A stretch of 64,000 nt of DNA from Coniella vitis (lineage: Eukaryota; Ascomycota; Sordariomycetes; Diaporthales; Schizoparmaceae): assembly GCA_011317545.1 (NCBI GenBank), contig WUJK01000008.1, positions 1,674,001 to 1,738,000 on the forward strand, written 5' to 3'. The notes below the pieces were generated by a model, which was given only the letters and a program-made list of their open reading frames with translations, was not told where the DNA came from and did no database searches. The stretch's first letter is position 1, and each line of letters begins with the position of its first letter. Of the stretch, positions 34,426 through 45,998 are shown one piece after another. The translations under genes were made by a program, and so were the position numbers.

Positions 34426-36342
34426 CTAGATGTAACGGAGCCTCCTGGCCAAATAGATACAAGTGACAGAGAACGCGATGAGGATGGCGACAATGACAAA
34501 GAACGGTGTAAGTGAACCGTTGTCGTCGAACGGCACCGTCACATTCATTCCAAAAAGGCCAGTCACGACGTTTAAGGGCACGATGATGGAAGCAAGAAAA
34601 GTGATCTTGCTAAGAACCTTGTTCGCTCGCGTACCTTGAGTGATGCTGTCGATCGAGAGCTGGGCAAGGTAGTTGCTGTGCGCTCGCGACAACATTCGCT
34701 CCAGATGTCCCAGAGTATTCATCATGGTGACGACGTGGTCTTGGATGTCACCGAGGTACAAGCCGACTTCCATACGAGGTGTAACCTGGTAGTTTTCATT
34801 ACAGCGCTTGGTGAAACCTTTCAGAACATCGGCCTTGCCACCGAGAAGTCGCATGAGGCCCATGATATTCTTCCGGATATGTCCAAGCTTCGGCAGGAAC
34901 GGATAGTGCTCCTCATCGTCTGGTCGTGCTCGGTATACGTCATCGTCGAGAGCTTCTGCAGCATTTTGACATTCGATGATGGCCGGACCGAAATTGTCAA
35001 TAATGTTGTCACTGGTCCTCTGAGTTTAGTACATTTGTATTTACTTAAAGGTGCGAGCCTTGACAACTTACATGATGGCATAGCAAATCCAGTCTGAACT
35101 GAGATCAACATAGTCCTTGAGAGATGAGATTCTTTCACGGACCATGGATGCGACCGGGTTGAGGTTGTGGCTGAAGGTGATCATTCCCTGACGGAAGACA
35201 ATCACGAACATGTTGAACGGTTCGAACTCTCGCTCGCCATCTTCGTCCAAAACGGCCGTGTAGGATCTGAAGATGGCAAAGTAGTACGATCTGAAAAGTT
35301 CAATCTTCTCGCGTGCCTCCTGCGTGATGATATCCTCAATGGTAAGAGGATGGACTCCGAAAGCCTTGCAGATTCCACGTACTTCTTCCTCGAGCGGACA
35401 GTTGATATTGAGCCACCAGACATGCTCTGCATCATCCTCGGGAGGAGTAAACAATGATTGAATGTCTTCGCCAGGGAAAATTAGGCCACCAAGGTCCCTT
35501 GCGTGAATGGTCTGATCGAGACTGGTAGAGAAGAACTGGAAGCGGTTCGCATTCATCAGCTCAGGGGCAACGCCGCCTGTTGGCTTGGGAGTTTCAACCT
35601 TCTCGTCGTTGGTGGTTGTTCGGGTTGGCAGATCGAGTATGTCGCCATCAACAGTTGCCATTTGAACGCGGCTCATGTCCGTGGCCTGCTTGTGCAGGTT
35701 TGGAAACTCCTTCGCATCCATGGAGCGCTTGCGCTCATCTTCACGCTCCTTCTGCAACTGGATGAGGTCTTCTAAATCCTCGTAGTCGATGTACCCAGAT
35801 GTACCAGCTCGCGTTTCTTGAGGAAAACAGACATCGTCCTCGGCTGCGGACCGGTTGGAGCGAACGCTTGCCACCTCACTGTCTCGCACCGTGCGCGACT
35901 TGCTGCGGTGGCTTAAACGGCTGGTCACCGACATCGTACGTTGAAGGTCCATATCCGGGCGAGTATCCGCCGAGAAAGACAGGGCAGGCAGGCGGCGTGC
36001 CATGGCGAAGGCCTTCACCGAGTTGGGTGGAGAAGGCGAGCTGTCGCGGGAGCCGCCGGTAGTGTCGACAGTGCCTCGTCGCTGGCGGCGGACAACAGGA
36101 GAGACATCGCCGGCATCATCATCCACAACAGCCTCTTCAAAGTCGAGAATGCGAACGTTAGAATAGTTTTGGGCAACACGAGACGCATCAGAATTGTGAC
36201 GTTGTTTCTCGCCATTCTGCGAATCGATGGTTCCGCGCCGAGCTCGATCGGTAGGCTGGACTGGTGGTGGTCGGTGGTCATCGAGTTCAGGCACGGGAGT
36301 CGAGTAGCCCGATGAGATTGTAGTCTCCTCGTGGTCAGACAT
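34426..36342 (-). CDS. CorA-type Mg2+ transporter (Alr1/Mnr2-like), two exons
   Basis: Membrane channel for Mg2+ of the CorA superfamily. Exons are 35072-36342 and 34426-35011 (minus strand), phase 2, giving 618 residues. The signature GMN motif is in LFGMNVTVP (residues 578-580) at the end of the first of two C-terminal membrane helices; the second is PFFVIVAILIAFSVTCIYLA. FGVHPLTIEDI and the long helical region before the pore (CYAIIDNIIDNFGP onwards) are typical of the cytosolic funnel. The N-terminal 230 residues are charged, Ser/Arg-rich and likely disordered, as in fungal Alr1 and Mnr2. Plasma membrane versus vacuole location cannot be decided, so no symbol is given. The start is the ATG at 36340-36342 (MSDHEETT). 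Divergent from SPC1. Confidence 0.93.
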
Positions 36343-38036
36343 CTTGGCAGCCCGTGGTCGTTCTTGTATTTCAGTTTTCGTTTGTGCGGTCCGGTGTGAA
36401 GGGCTTCGCGTTTCCCTTCTCGCTTGATCGAATAACCTTCCTGTTCTTATCCTTTACAAGGCCCGGCCCAGGCAGACCAGAAACGAGTATCTAAGGGTTA
36501 ATTCCCATCCTTATTTCAAGATCAACAATAAAGTAGATCTGAGCGGACGGCAGTGGCGGGCAGTCTGCCGCCCGCGTCGAGTATCGTCTGGCTGTTGGCG
36601 AAGCCAGGTCGGAGGTAGCGCTGTCGGAAGCCGCGACCAGGGCTGACGAGCTGTTGTGTAGTACGGCAGCGTGTACGGTATAATTCGTGGTTGTAGTTCA
36701 GAAATCGAGTATTCTCGAGCTCAAATTAAGGAGGCTTCTTGTTCACTCCAATGAAAGCCCAGAAAGAAGGGCTGTGGAGTGAACAGATGAAAGGAGGACG
36801 AGAGGCGGCGAGTTCAGCCAACTTGAAGGACTCTGCGATACCGCAGGAGAGAAATTTGTTTGGTAGGTTGCGAGGAGGCAGCGGCGCAGACCTTAACGCG
36901 GCGTGCACAAAATGATGCGCTCTTCTGGTGACGTATCGCTTTAAAAGATCCGTGGTTATCGAAGCAATATGCTTTTGCGTCGGGTGGATAGCTACGAGTT
37001 TGCGAGTTGTGCGATCCGAAGGGGTTTCTGTGGAAGGGGACGCGCCGAGCTGGACTCGGAACTCCTGTTTATGGCCAAGCCAAAGGTGGGATGACGTCGC
37101 AATTCCGCCGAGACACAGGAGTGCGACAGGTAGTGCAGAAAAGGAAGGAGTGCTGACAACGAAGTATTTAAATTGGTTTGTTTCTCGCCGCCACAGCACA
37201 CCCAGAGATGGTTGAAAAGTGTGTTTCGTGAAGTAGTTGGGCAGCTCGGTAGATGGAGGTTGGAAAGTGGGAAGGAGGGAGATTGGGCTTTGGCAGTTTT
37301 CATGTGGCAGAAGTTAGATTGACGGGCTGGCCCTGCGCCCATGGCGCCCCACCACCAAGACAAAAATTGCCTCCCCCAGGAACTCGCATACCGAAGACAG
37401 GCGCTGCCGCCATTAGCCTCCTTGAGATAATTCGCTCTTCGGCGTGCTACACGAGCTGGAACAATCAATAGACTTGCTGTTTAGTAGAATCGGTGATAAC
37501 TGGTCAAGGAATGCAACAATGGTCGCCATCCGCTGAGATTCATAGAGTAAAATGAGTGAGGCGGTCTCTCTTTTTTTTTTATATATATATATATATATAT
37601 AAAGAAGACTATGCCTACTCTGTACAGCATGTTTCTTCCCCCACATCTACGTTCGTCTAAATTCTTCAGCCAGCAGCATTTTGTAGCTCTCTGGCTCTCC
37701 TGCCCGGTCGATGGGGGCCCAGGTCTCCACTTAGCCGCAAGGACAGGGGCCAACAGGGGGGGTGGGGCATTCCCTGCGTCGGTGTCCTTAGCTGCTTAGG
37801 TATCTCTTGACAGGCGGGCTCGAGCCACGTCAATTCCTAAGCATAGTAAGCAAGGTAACCTCTACTATGTATTGTACTTACATCCCTACTGACACATCTC
37901 CAATAAATCGATCAGCGACGTACACTTGCACAAACCCACAAGATACTCTGCGTGTCCATACACAGCTGGTCTGAAACACATCTATTAGCCGACAAGAATC
38001 GACCATCTATTTACTCATCTATCACTAGAGCTCACA
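36343..38036. other. Shared upstream region, CorA / SPC1
   Basis: 1.7 kb between divergent starts. Overlapping ORFs of up to 158 codons (36726-37468) show no family likeness. It holds T10(AT)10 at 37571-37600 and one copy of the TACTATGTA motif at 37863, about 170 bases upstream of the SPC1 start. Confidence 0.55.
37571..37602. repeat. T10 plus (AT)10 microsatellite
   Basis: Ten T followed by ten AT units, then AAAG. Confidence 0.95.
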
Positions 38037-38493
38037 ATGGCAGAGGAATTGCTGGACCAAGTTCGCATCGTTGCAGAAGGACAGATTGTACGTATTCAAG
38101 CCTATCGTCACATGCTGCCACCACGACCACACCGCGTTAACAGCCTTCGTGTGCAGGATTTTGAAGGCCAGAAGCTCGCAGAGACGTTATCAACTGCGCT
38201 ACTCTCCCTTGTTGGCGTAAGTAAAGGAAATGCACTCCTTGCTATGCGGATTGCACGCGACTGACCATGGGCGCGTACAGGCAATTTCCTTCATCGTCGG
38301 TTACTTCCTGCAAGATATCAAGCTCGCCGTCTTTATCGCGCTCGGCGGCACCGGTCTCACCTTTCTCCTCGTCATTCCGCCGTGGCCATTCTTCAAGAAA
38401 CACCCTCTTCAGTGGCTGCCTGTCGGCGGTGGCGGACCCGGCATCACCGTCCCACAGAATTTAATCATAGACGAGAAAACGGCAATACAATGA
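38037..38493 (+). CDS. SPC1: Signal peptidase complex subunit SPC1, three exons
   Basis: Small non-catalytic subunit of the ER signal peptidase complex. Exons are 38037-38087, 38157-38216 and 38281-38493, all phase 0, giving 107 residues. The family marks are DFEGQKLAETLSTALL just before the first membrane helix and two hydrophobic helices, AISFIVGYFLQDIKLAVFIA and GGTGLTFLLVIPPWPFF, with the WPFFKKHPLQWL stretch after them. Length is normal for the family (about 100). The start MAEELLDQVRIVAEGQI is the first ATG. Introns are 69 and 64 nt. Convergent with RBX1. Confidence 0.93.
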
Positions 38494-38801
38494 GCGTACA
38501 AGCAAAGAAGGAGACTACTTTGGCGAGGCTGGCATGGAAAGAGATATTTTCTCTCGACTACTGCAGAACCACATCCCAGTAACAAACACAATGCATATGG
38601 AACTACCTCTGGGCTGCATGCAATATGTGAAATTCCGTTACGCCTGGGTGAGGATGCGTAGTGTCCCTTGACAGTATGGCTTTCGGTTTTCCGCCTTCAC
38701 TGGCCTAAAATATCGTTGTTTTGTGCTTGAATCAATTCTGTTCCAGCGCAAATGGTAATTCGTTCGTTTACTCCCTCCTTCAACCACACGGTGACAGACG
38801 T

Positions 38802-39343
<542 letters not shown>

Positions 39344-41006
39344 GTTTCTTAGGGTAGGTGGCGATGGGTCCTCGGTATACGCCTTGAAATCGATGGACGG
39401 AAGTCTGGGATGATGCGGATCGTTCTCAAGTTGTGTGCGTTCGCGATCTGTGCAGAACCCTTGAACTAAAGATGGTCAAATTACGGACAATGTATGTAGG
39501 CTGGGATTTGGAAAGGCGGGGGACAGCAATGACGACTACTGACTGGGAAAGCACGGTGGTGGGAGTGCACTTACTCTTAGCCCTGGGACACAAGGAAACG
39601 AGAGAGGGTAACGCTAAATGTCCCGTGCATCTGCCTCTGAAGAAGTTGTAGCTTCGGCCAGTTCGTTCATATGTTCAACTATCGTCTTGTTGTTGATCTG
39701 AAAGACATGGGGTCGATACTCTGAAGGCTGATGTATACCGCCACCACCCCGCCTTCGCGGCTGGCAGGTGAGTATCCTGGAAGAGCATACAGTCCTCTGC
39801 ACACTGTACCACGGCTCGTCAGCCTATCCTCAACTCTATCCACCCGGCATATCAGCATGCGCAGTCTTTGTTAGATATTTTTATCTTTGCACAAAAGGTC
39901 CTCAAATATTCTCATGGAGCCCAATGCCGCAGTAGAACATGGCCTCGACTGAGCTATATATCTGAACTCTCTTTGCATCTATCACGACCAGGCTGCCAAG
40001 CTGCCCATCAAGGTTCCTGCGGACGGTGTTGACTGATACATACACCGTGCTGGTACTTAGTCAGCAATTACTGGCCAGTCTCCATGGCATCGATCACCGT
40101 CAGCTCGCGACTTTGACATGACCACAATGCGCCACGAGATCAAGATGTATTAAGCACTCGCTAGCATACAAACATGCTTCATGGGATACGCAGGGCAGAT
40201 ACAGTTTGCAGCAATCCGCTGCCCTGAAAGTGAGACTAGCATATAAACACCTTAGGTAGGTACTATGTACATAGTACACGTGAATGACGCTGGGTTCTGA
40301 TTACATAACCCAAGCCTGCATCTACAGCTTTCTATTGGCCAAGTCATGTTATGCAATCCGCAAGCCTTCCGCTGATGTTGAGTTGGGCCCGCGGCCTGTT
40401 GTGACGCCCGTCTCATTCGCGGCCCCCTCTTTGACCCTCCACAGCCTTATTACACTTTCTCCAGCTGCTCCTAGTGCTTCACAAAGGGCAAGACTTACCA
40501 AGGTGCTATTTAAACGTGCAATAACCGCCGCTTCGCTCAACTGCAACCAGACCCCACCGTTTCTCATTACATACCCTGGACACCCGCTACCGCAGCTCCA
40601 ATTCGTCATCTCGTCATCCTGCTTTCTCACACTGCTCTGCTCTGCTCTGACCTGCCAACTTTGTCTGTCCGTCAGGCGCACTGAGGCTTTGAGGAAGGTC
40701 AGACCACTCGATCGTGAAGCAGCTCCTCGGAACAAAATCATGCTGATTCAGAAACCGGCCTCACCCTGCAAGCAGCTCGTCTACAACATTCATATCCTTC
40801 GCACAGCGCCACCGCGGTCGCCTGTACCACTGCGACCCCCTTCTTCATACACCAATCATTGACCTACCACTTGACTCGTCTGCGTGTACAACGTAGGCAA
40901 AAGTTCGTTCTCTCTAAAGGTAATAGTGCGCCCCCTTGCGCCGTTCTTAGTACCACCTGACGCTAATTCCTTTTCCTGGCAGCAGCGACTCGAGCAGCGA
41001 AACGTC
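39344..41006. other. Shared upstream region, RBX1 / PNRC-motif gene
   Basis: 1.66 kb. It contains the perfect palindrome at 40260-40277. A 192-codon ORF (40284-40862) is Ser/Pro-rich and not family-like. A likely 5' UTR intron of the next gene ends at CTGGCAG near 40982. Confidence 0.55.
40260..40277. repeat. Perfect 18-bp palindrome GTACTATGTACATAGTAC
   Basis: Self-complementary over 18 bases, flanked by GGTAG on the left and ACGTG on the right. The same two 9-mer halves as at 26841 in the opposite order. Confidence 0.95.
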
Positions 41007-42212
41007 ATGATGGAACAAGCAAACCCCAGCAGGCAAACACCCGCGCGGCGCGGTCGTGGCGGAGGCAGAGGAAATCGAGGGCGCAAGAATTATGCTTCAG
41101 AAGGCGATGCTCTCGCAGAGATGCCTGTTCCGGCCATTTTCCCTACTACACCCATGAAATCCAACAATGCGAGTCCAGTTCCTGCGGCACAGCAACCTGT
41201 GTCCAAGTCATCCACTAGGAGAAACAATGGCAAGAAGGCTCGGCCAAATAATGCCTCCACCTCACCAGCACCAGCGCAATTGCACCAGCGCACGCCTCCT
41301 CCGTCTGCATCCGTCCCGATCTCCTCTGCTGCTTTTGCCAGCTCCAGCTCCTTCCACTCTCCTGCCCCAGGAAGTCTTCCTCGACCGTCGTTTACAAAAT
41401 TCTCGCGTTCACAGTCGTGTGCCAACTCGAATGACGATACCCTCCTGAGAGTGCGCTCTGATTCAGCAGCGGCCCATTTGCGCAAAGAACCGTCACCTCC
41501 TGTCTCGGATACCGAATCTCCTAGCCCTCCACTACCGCCAAACGTCGCGGTAAACCATCAGCAAGCGACTCCATTAGACTTTCTTTTCGATGCCCATCGT
41601 GCAGACCAAGAAAAGCTTCGCAGAGCGAATTCTGCCAATGCTGATTCTCATGCACCCGGTCCGTTCTCCGCACCTGCAGGCTCACGCCATGTTGCGAATC
41701 CGAGTCTCCGAGACGAACCAATTCCCCTCAACCTTCCAATCCGATCGGTTGGGCAGCGTGAGAGAAATGTTCACCCGCCTCGGCCGTTTGGCATACAATT
41801 ACAGGACCAAGCACGCAATGTTGTGCCTACCAAGTCTTATGCACAGCAGTTTCCCGTGCAATCGTCTCAGGGCACCATCAACTTTCATGTCGCTACACCA
41901 CCCAATTTGGACAAAAGCGAGGAAATGAAGAGGCTTCTGGGAATCGGAGCATCGCCTCCGAAGCCCACCTATTCGACCACCCAGAGCTCTGCGAGCACTC
42001 CTGCAGTCTCTTCGTCGAACGACTTCTTTCAGAGCCAACCGCATACCCGCGGAGGGGACTCAAGATCTAATGGTCTGGACCAGCGAAAGGTCCTGGCTGA
42101 AGACGCACTCCGCAAAGCTCTGGGTCTGAATCTGCCTATTGCAATGAGTGGTGGCATGGATGGCAACAACAGCCCGCAGGCCCACCCCAATCGCTTTCCG
42201 GGCCATGCATAG
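41007..42212 (+). CDS. PNRC-motif protein, putative mRNA decapping activator (Edc1/2-like)
   Basis: A 401-residue, mostly disordered protein. Residues about 110-129 (FASSSSFHSPAPGSLPRPSF) match the short PNRC/Edc motif, in which a proline-rich segment contacts Dcp1 and a neighbouring part activates Dcp2. An RGG-like patch (RRGRGGGRGNRGRKN, about 13-28) suggests RNA binding. PLDFLFDAHRADQEKLRRA (about 189-207) is a helical block seen in such fungal proteins. The open frame extends up to an ATG at 40884, but I chose the ATG at 41007. It follows a likely UTR intron acceptor (TTTCCTGGCAG) and opens MMEQANPSRQTPARRG; the upstream 41 residues look untranslated. The decapping role is inferred from one short motif. 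Confidence 0.65.
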   Translation: MMEQANPSRQTPARRGRGGGRGNRGRKNYASEGDALAEMPVPAIFPTTPMKSNNASPVPAAQQPVSKSSTRRNNGKKARPNNASTSPAPAQLHQRTPPPSASVPISSAAFASSSSFHSPAPGSLPRPSFTKFSRSQSCANSNDDTLLRVRSDSAAAHLRKEPSPPVSDTESPSPPLPPNVAVNHQQATPLDFLFDAHRADQEKLRRANSANADSHAPGPFSAPAGSRHVANPSLRDEPIPLNLPIRSVGQRERNVHPPRPFGIQLQDQARNVVPTKSYAQQFPVQSSQGTINFHVATPPNLDKSEEMKRLLGIGASPPKPTYSTTQSSASTPAVSSSNDFFQSQPHTRGGDSRSNGLDQRKVLAEDALRKALGLNLPIAMSGGMDGNNSPQAHPNRFPGHA

Positions 42213-43113
42213 ACAGACCTTAAACATGTCGCTCCTTTTCCGTGTCTCGATGTTTCCTACCATCCTCACTACATTCTGAAAAAGGCATCTTATTATTCTT
42301 CCTTTGCAAATGGCACCTAATGTTGCATACATAGACGAAGATTTGATTTTGGGTTTCAAAGGAGTTCTCGAATTCATTCGATAACTTTTGCGGCATCATA
42401 GTATGGTCGGTTAGCTGCCTGGTTGTTTAACATCCCGGCTGGATAATAATTTCGGACTGTATCTCGGCCTTATCCAATCGGAGCTTGAGGGTATTTTTCG
42501 GCAGGTTTGGTACGGCTTCGGCGCATGCGGGTCTAGCGACACTTACCCTTCACGAGGATGGCATCAAGGCAAGCCTTGGAAGTGATTTGCGTATTTCTTC
42601 ACAATGTCTTCAGCGACTGGCGTCTTGCTTTGCGCTCATTCGAAATGGGCTGTTGGATTGGGACGGGGCAATCAATCGGTTTTGATGATACCCGTACACA
42701 CCACAATTGGCGTTTTGGCTTGGGAAAGATAGGGCTCATCCGAAACTGAGAAGTATTGCTGGAAGGCCATGAGAGAAAGCTACAGCGTGATTCCGAGTCG
42801 ATAAGTTGCTATTTCTGGGAAGGAGGTAGAAGAGCGGTTGCTGAAGGAAAGGAATAGAAAAACATAACCCCCCCCCCCTTTTTTTTTGGGAAAGGGAAAT
42901 AGGTGGCGCAGTCAATCTTTTAGACAAGATCCATACCTTTTTGATTTGTCTAATACACTTGTTTCACATCCATCTATGACAGATTTGCGGCCCTTATTCA
43001 AGTTGGGAGATTGTAGAAACGCAATCATTGGCGTTTACATCAATTAAATGTCAGACAGACAATGTACCTAAGATCGCTAAATAGTAGACATAACTGGAAA
43101 AGGATTTCAACTC
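42213..43113. other. Convergent intergenic PNRC gene / FAD oxidoreductase
   Basis: The 3' regions of two genes; it contains a C11-T9 homopolymer junction (42868-42887). No gene-like ORF. Confidence 0.6.
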
Positions 43114-44893
43114 TCACTTCCTCGACTTCCTGCGCTTTTCTTCCCTTGAATAAATGACACCATGTGATAGAGCCAGGTATTTGGAGAAGAAGTCTTCGGC
43201 AAAATCATCGAACTTGTGATAATCGGCACCCAAACGGTATGCGGCCGCGATGCCGCTCACGCAAGCCAGCTCGTGCATGTTCTGTAATCATAGCAAGTCA
43301 GGATTCCCAGCTCAGCAGCAGAACAAAGTCTTTTAGAGGAGGTCGTTTGCATTATAATGGCTTACCACCAATGTCCAGCTTCCAGCAAACCACGTGTTGT
43401 TCTTTCCGTTGATAAACATCATCAACGGGACAACCTTCAGATAATGCGTCCACCGGTGACCTAGCTGGTGCCACCAGTTTTCAGCAATAATCTTATCCTT
43501 GTTGATTTCTGGCCATGTCCACAAATCCTGGTTTCTCTTATCCAAAAAGATGCTCTGGTATACGTGCGGATACCCCTGATCATCCTTAGCGCCTGTCGCC
43601 GATAGCAGCTGGTGCTGGTAATTACTGCAGTCAAAGCTCATTTCAATCTTTTTCGGATCATTTTCATATGACTTGGTGTAGTACATGGGGCGGAACCCAC
43701 CCGGTCGCGAAGGGTCTTCGCCTTTTGCGAAGACAACCTGGTCCTTTTGCGACGACGACTTGGGCTCCGCGCACAGGTCTGGTGAAAAGGATGTCTCATA
43801 GTGCTTGTTGAAATACTCGCTGTCCCAGTGCGTCACAGTAATATCGTCGTAGAACTTGGCACCGCCTAGGACAAAACGTTCACGGTAGGTGGCTGTTTTG
43901 CCTAGAATGCGAAGGGCGTCGTCGGCCAAGGTGCACATGACCATATCATCAAATAGTTCCAGTCCATCGTCGCTGCGAGTGTTTGATCCTGGGGAAGTGG
44001 AAGAAGTATCGTCGCTGTTGCTGTGGTTATTGTTTTGCTGTTGCTGCTGCTGCTGCTTGCTCGATTTAATGCGTAGCAGAACGCCCTTGGAAGTGCGTGC
44101 TGCTACTTGGGTGACTTCTGTGTTGAGGCGGATGTCGACGCCTTTTGATACGAGATCTTTGCGCCAGTCTTCGTAAAAGGCGGCGAGTTTATCAAAGGTT
44201 ACCATTTTGGGCAGGTTAGGTAATAGAGTCTCAGAGTCATAGTCCCATAGTTTCATATTGGGATCGTCAAATAATCTTTCCACAATGGCCGAGGGAACGT
44301 TGGCCGTTTGGTTGCCGGTACCAAGGAAGAGTGCAATAAGGGGGTACACCATCTTGTCGCCAAAATCTTTGGAGAAGAACATGAGACGGAGCATAATGCG
44401 AATAGGGACGAGACCCAGGACCGGCATCGTGTACTTGATGAGCTTGAGGAAGATGCCAAACTTCCTGATATCGGAGGAGTACTTGTCCACGAGCTGGGAG
44501 GGAAACACATTGGTCCAGAATCCGGACTTGCCCTTGCCAAAGGACACCTGCAGCTCAACCTCCTCAGGGTCATGTTTGTACTGGTGAAAGAAGTTGAATG
44601 TATGTTTGAATATCTGGAAAGGAGGGTAAGCCTGAGGATTCTGAGATTCATTGATTCATTGCAGGAACACGGACCGGAGAACCTCCTTGGACACCATTGT
44701 TCATCCAGCTAGCTCCAAACTTCTTCTCGTCCAACGGAATCGACATAGCCTGCCCACCGCAACTGGATCCCTTTTCAATGACAGTCACCTTGTATCGATC
44801 GGGATGCTGAGATAGGGTTGCGGCGCAGGACATGCCTGCTGCACCCGCACCAACTATCACTATGTGCTTTTGGCCATCTTTCGTGGAAGCCAT
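43114..44893 (-). CDS. FAD-dependent oxidoreductase (amine-oxidase-like NAD(P)-binding fold), three exons
   Basis: Exons are 44675-44893, 43366-44613 and 43114-43281 (minus strand), all phase 0, giving 544 residues. The N-terminal FAD Rossmann motif HIVIVGAGAAGMSCAATL has its GxGxxG glycines at about residues 15-20; the acidic residue for the ribose is in VIEKGSSCGGQA (Glu about 40). VQGGSPIFKHTFNFF, right across the first junction, fits the substrate-domain start of fungal members. The C-terminal WFAGSWTLV joined to NMHELACVSGIAAAYRLG is the typical final FAD-contact segment (aGsW...e.a..sG...A). A Gln/Asn/Ser-rich insert (KQQQQQQQNNN and what follows) lies around residue 240-270 and is probably a disordered loop. 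The substrate is unknown. Divergent from TDP1. Confidence 0.88.
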
Positions 44894-45998
44894 TCTTCTT
44901 TGATAGGCTCTGCAGTTTACTGTGAAAGTAGAAGGATCACCAGAAGGCTGTTGACTTCATTCTTGGCCTAAAACCACGTACTGGCAATGGACCGAAAAGA
45001 CCTGCCTTTCAAGCCGACTTGGTCGTGTTTATAAGGTACATTGGTACTCTCAAGGACGTCATTGACTTTAGCGTTGCCAGGGCGAGCAAGCCAGGCCCGG
45101 CAGCATACGGCGATACCTCTGCAATATCGATGACCTCTATCTACCTTTGAGATATTAAGTGATGAAGTCAGGATCCTTCCTTCCTTGACCTTTTCCCCCT
45201 TCCTTTTTGGCTTTCTTTCTGGTAGTCTTCTTTCTTTGCTCATGTAGTATGTTTAGGCTGCCACCTGGACACTGACAGAAGTACCCAGGTGATTGTCATT
45301 ATACTGGTTGCTTGAACTGCAGACTGGACATAAAGTGCCTTTATATAGAACGAAGATTACAGCACTAACAGTAAACCAGGATCAGGTAAGCCTCAAGACA
45401 AGTGAACTTCTGCTGAAAGGGACGTCTTTGCAGCTATGTACTGCAGAAGTTGTAACTCGACTGACAGAGGTAGAATGATGGAATGGAAGCTGCAAATGGT
45501 ACACGCCCAACATGTGGAAACTTCAATCCGGAATAAAGCTGTACTTGTTCTAAGTAAGTATATGACCGAATCCAATGATTCAATTCAAAAGAAAGTGCAT
45601 TTAGCTCGTCAAAGAAGCATTTCAAGGTTTACGAGCACAAATAAACATTACCTCTATATACACTTCTCAAGTGTACTATGTACCCTCCAGTACAGAGGGT
45701 CCAGGGATGCTGCGTGTGCAAGAGCCCTGAGTGGAAGCCTGGAAGGGGGGACCCTAGCTGCCCTAAGGAACGTGCCTACCCGCGATCTCAACTCTATTTG
45801 GCGGCTACTGATATCTCTCAACCACATGGTACCGGAGTATCGCATCTTCCCACCATTGGGCTCTTTACAAATACCGCCAGCTTCGACTTATCCGCGATTC
45901 AGCCACTCCCAAGGCTCTCGCCGCGGAAAAGTGAACCTGACCCCCCATTTACCTCCTCGATAACTCCGATCGGCGAACTATCATCTAAGTACCCAGCG
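44894..45998. other. Shared upstream region, FAD oxidoreductase / TDP1
   Basis: 1.1 kb with one TACTATGTA copy at 45674. The TDP1 frame stays open upstream to 45678, but that extension is not family-like, so I treat it as leader. Confidence 0.6.

Noticed and set aside
40284..40862. 192-codon plus-strand ORF upstream of the PNRC gene
   Set aside because: Low-complexity Ser/Pro/Leu content; better explained as promoter and leader of the PNRC gene.
40884..41006. N-terminal extension of the PNRC protein by 41 residues
   Set aside because: Crosses a likely UTR intron (GTAATA...GGCAG) and does not resemble the Arg/Gly-rich start that follows.
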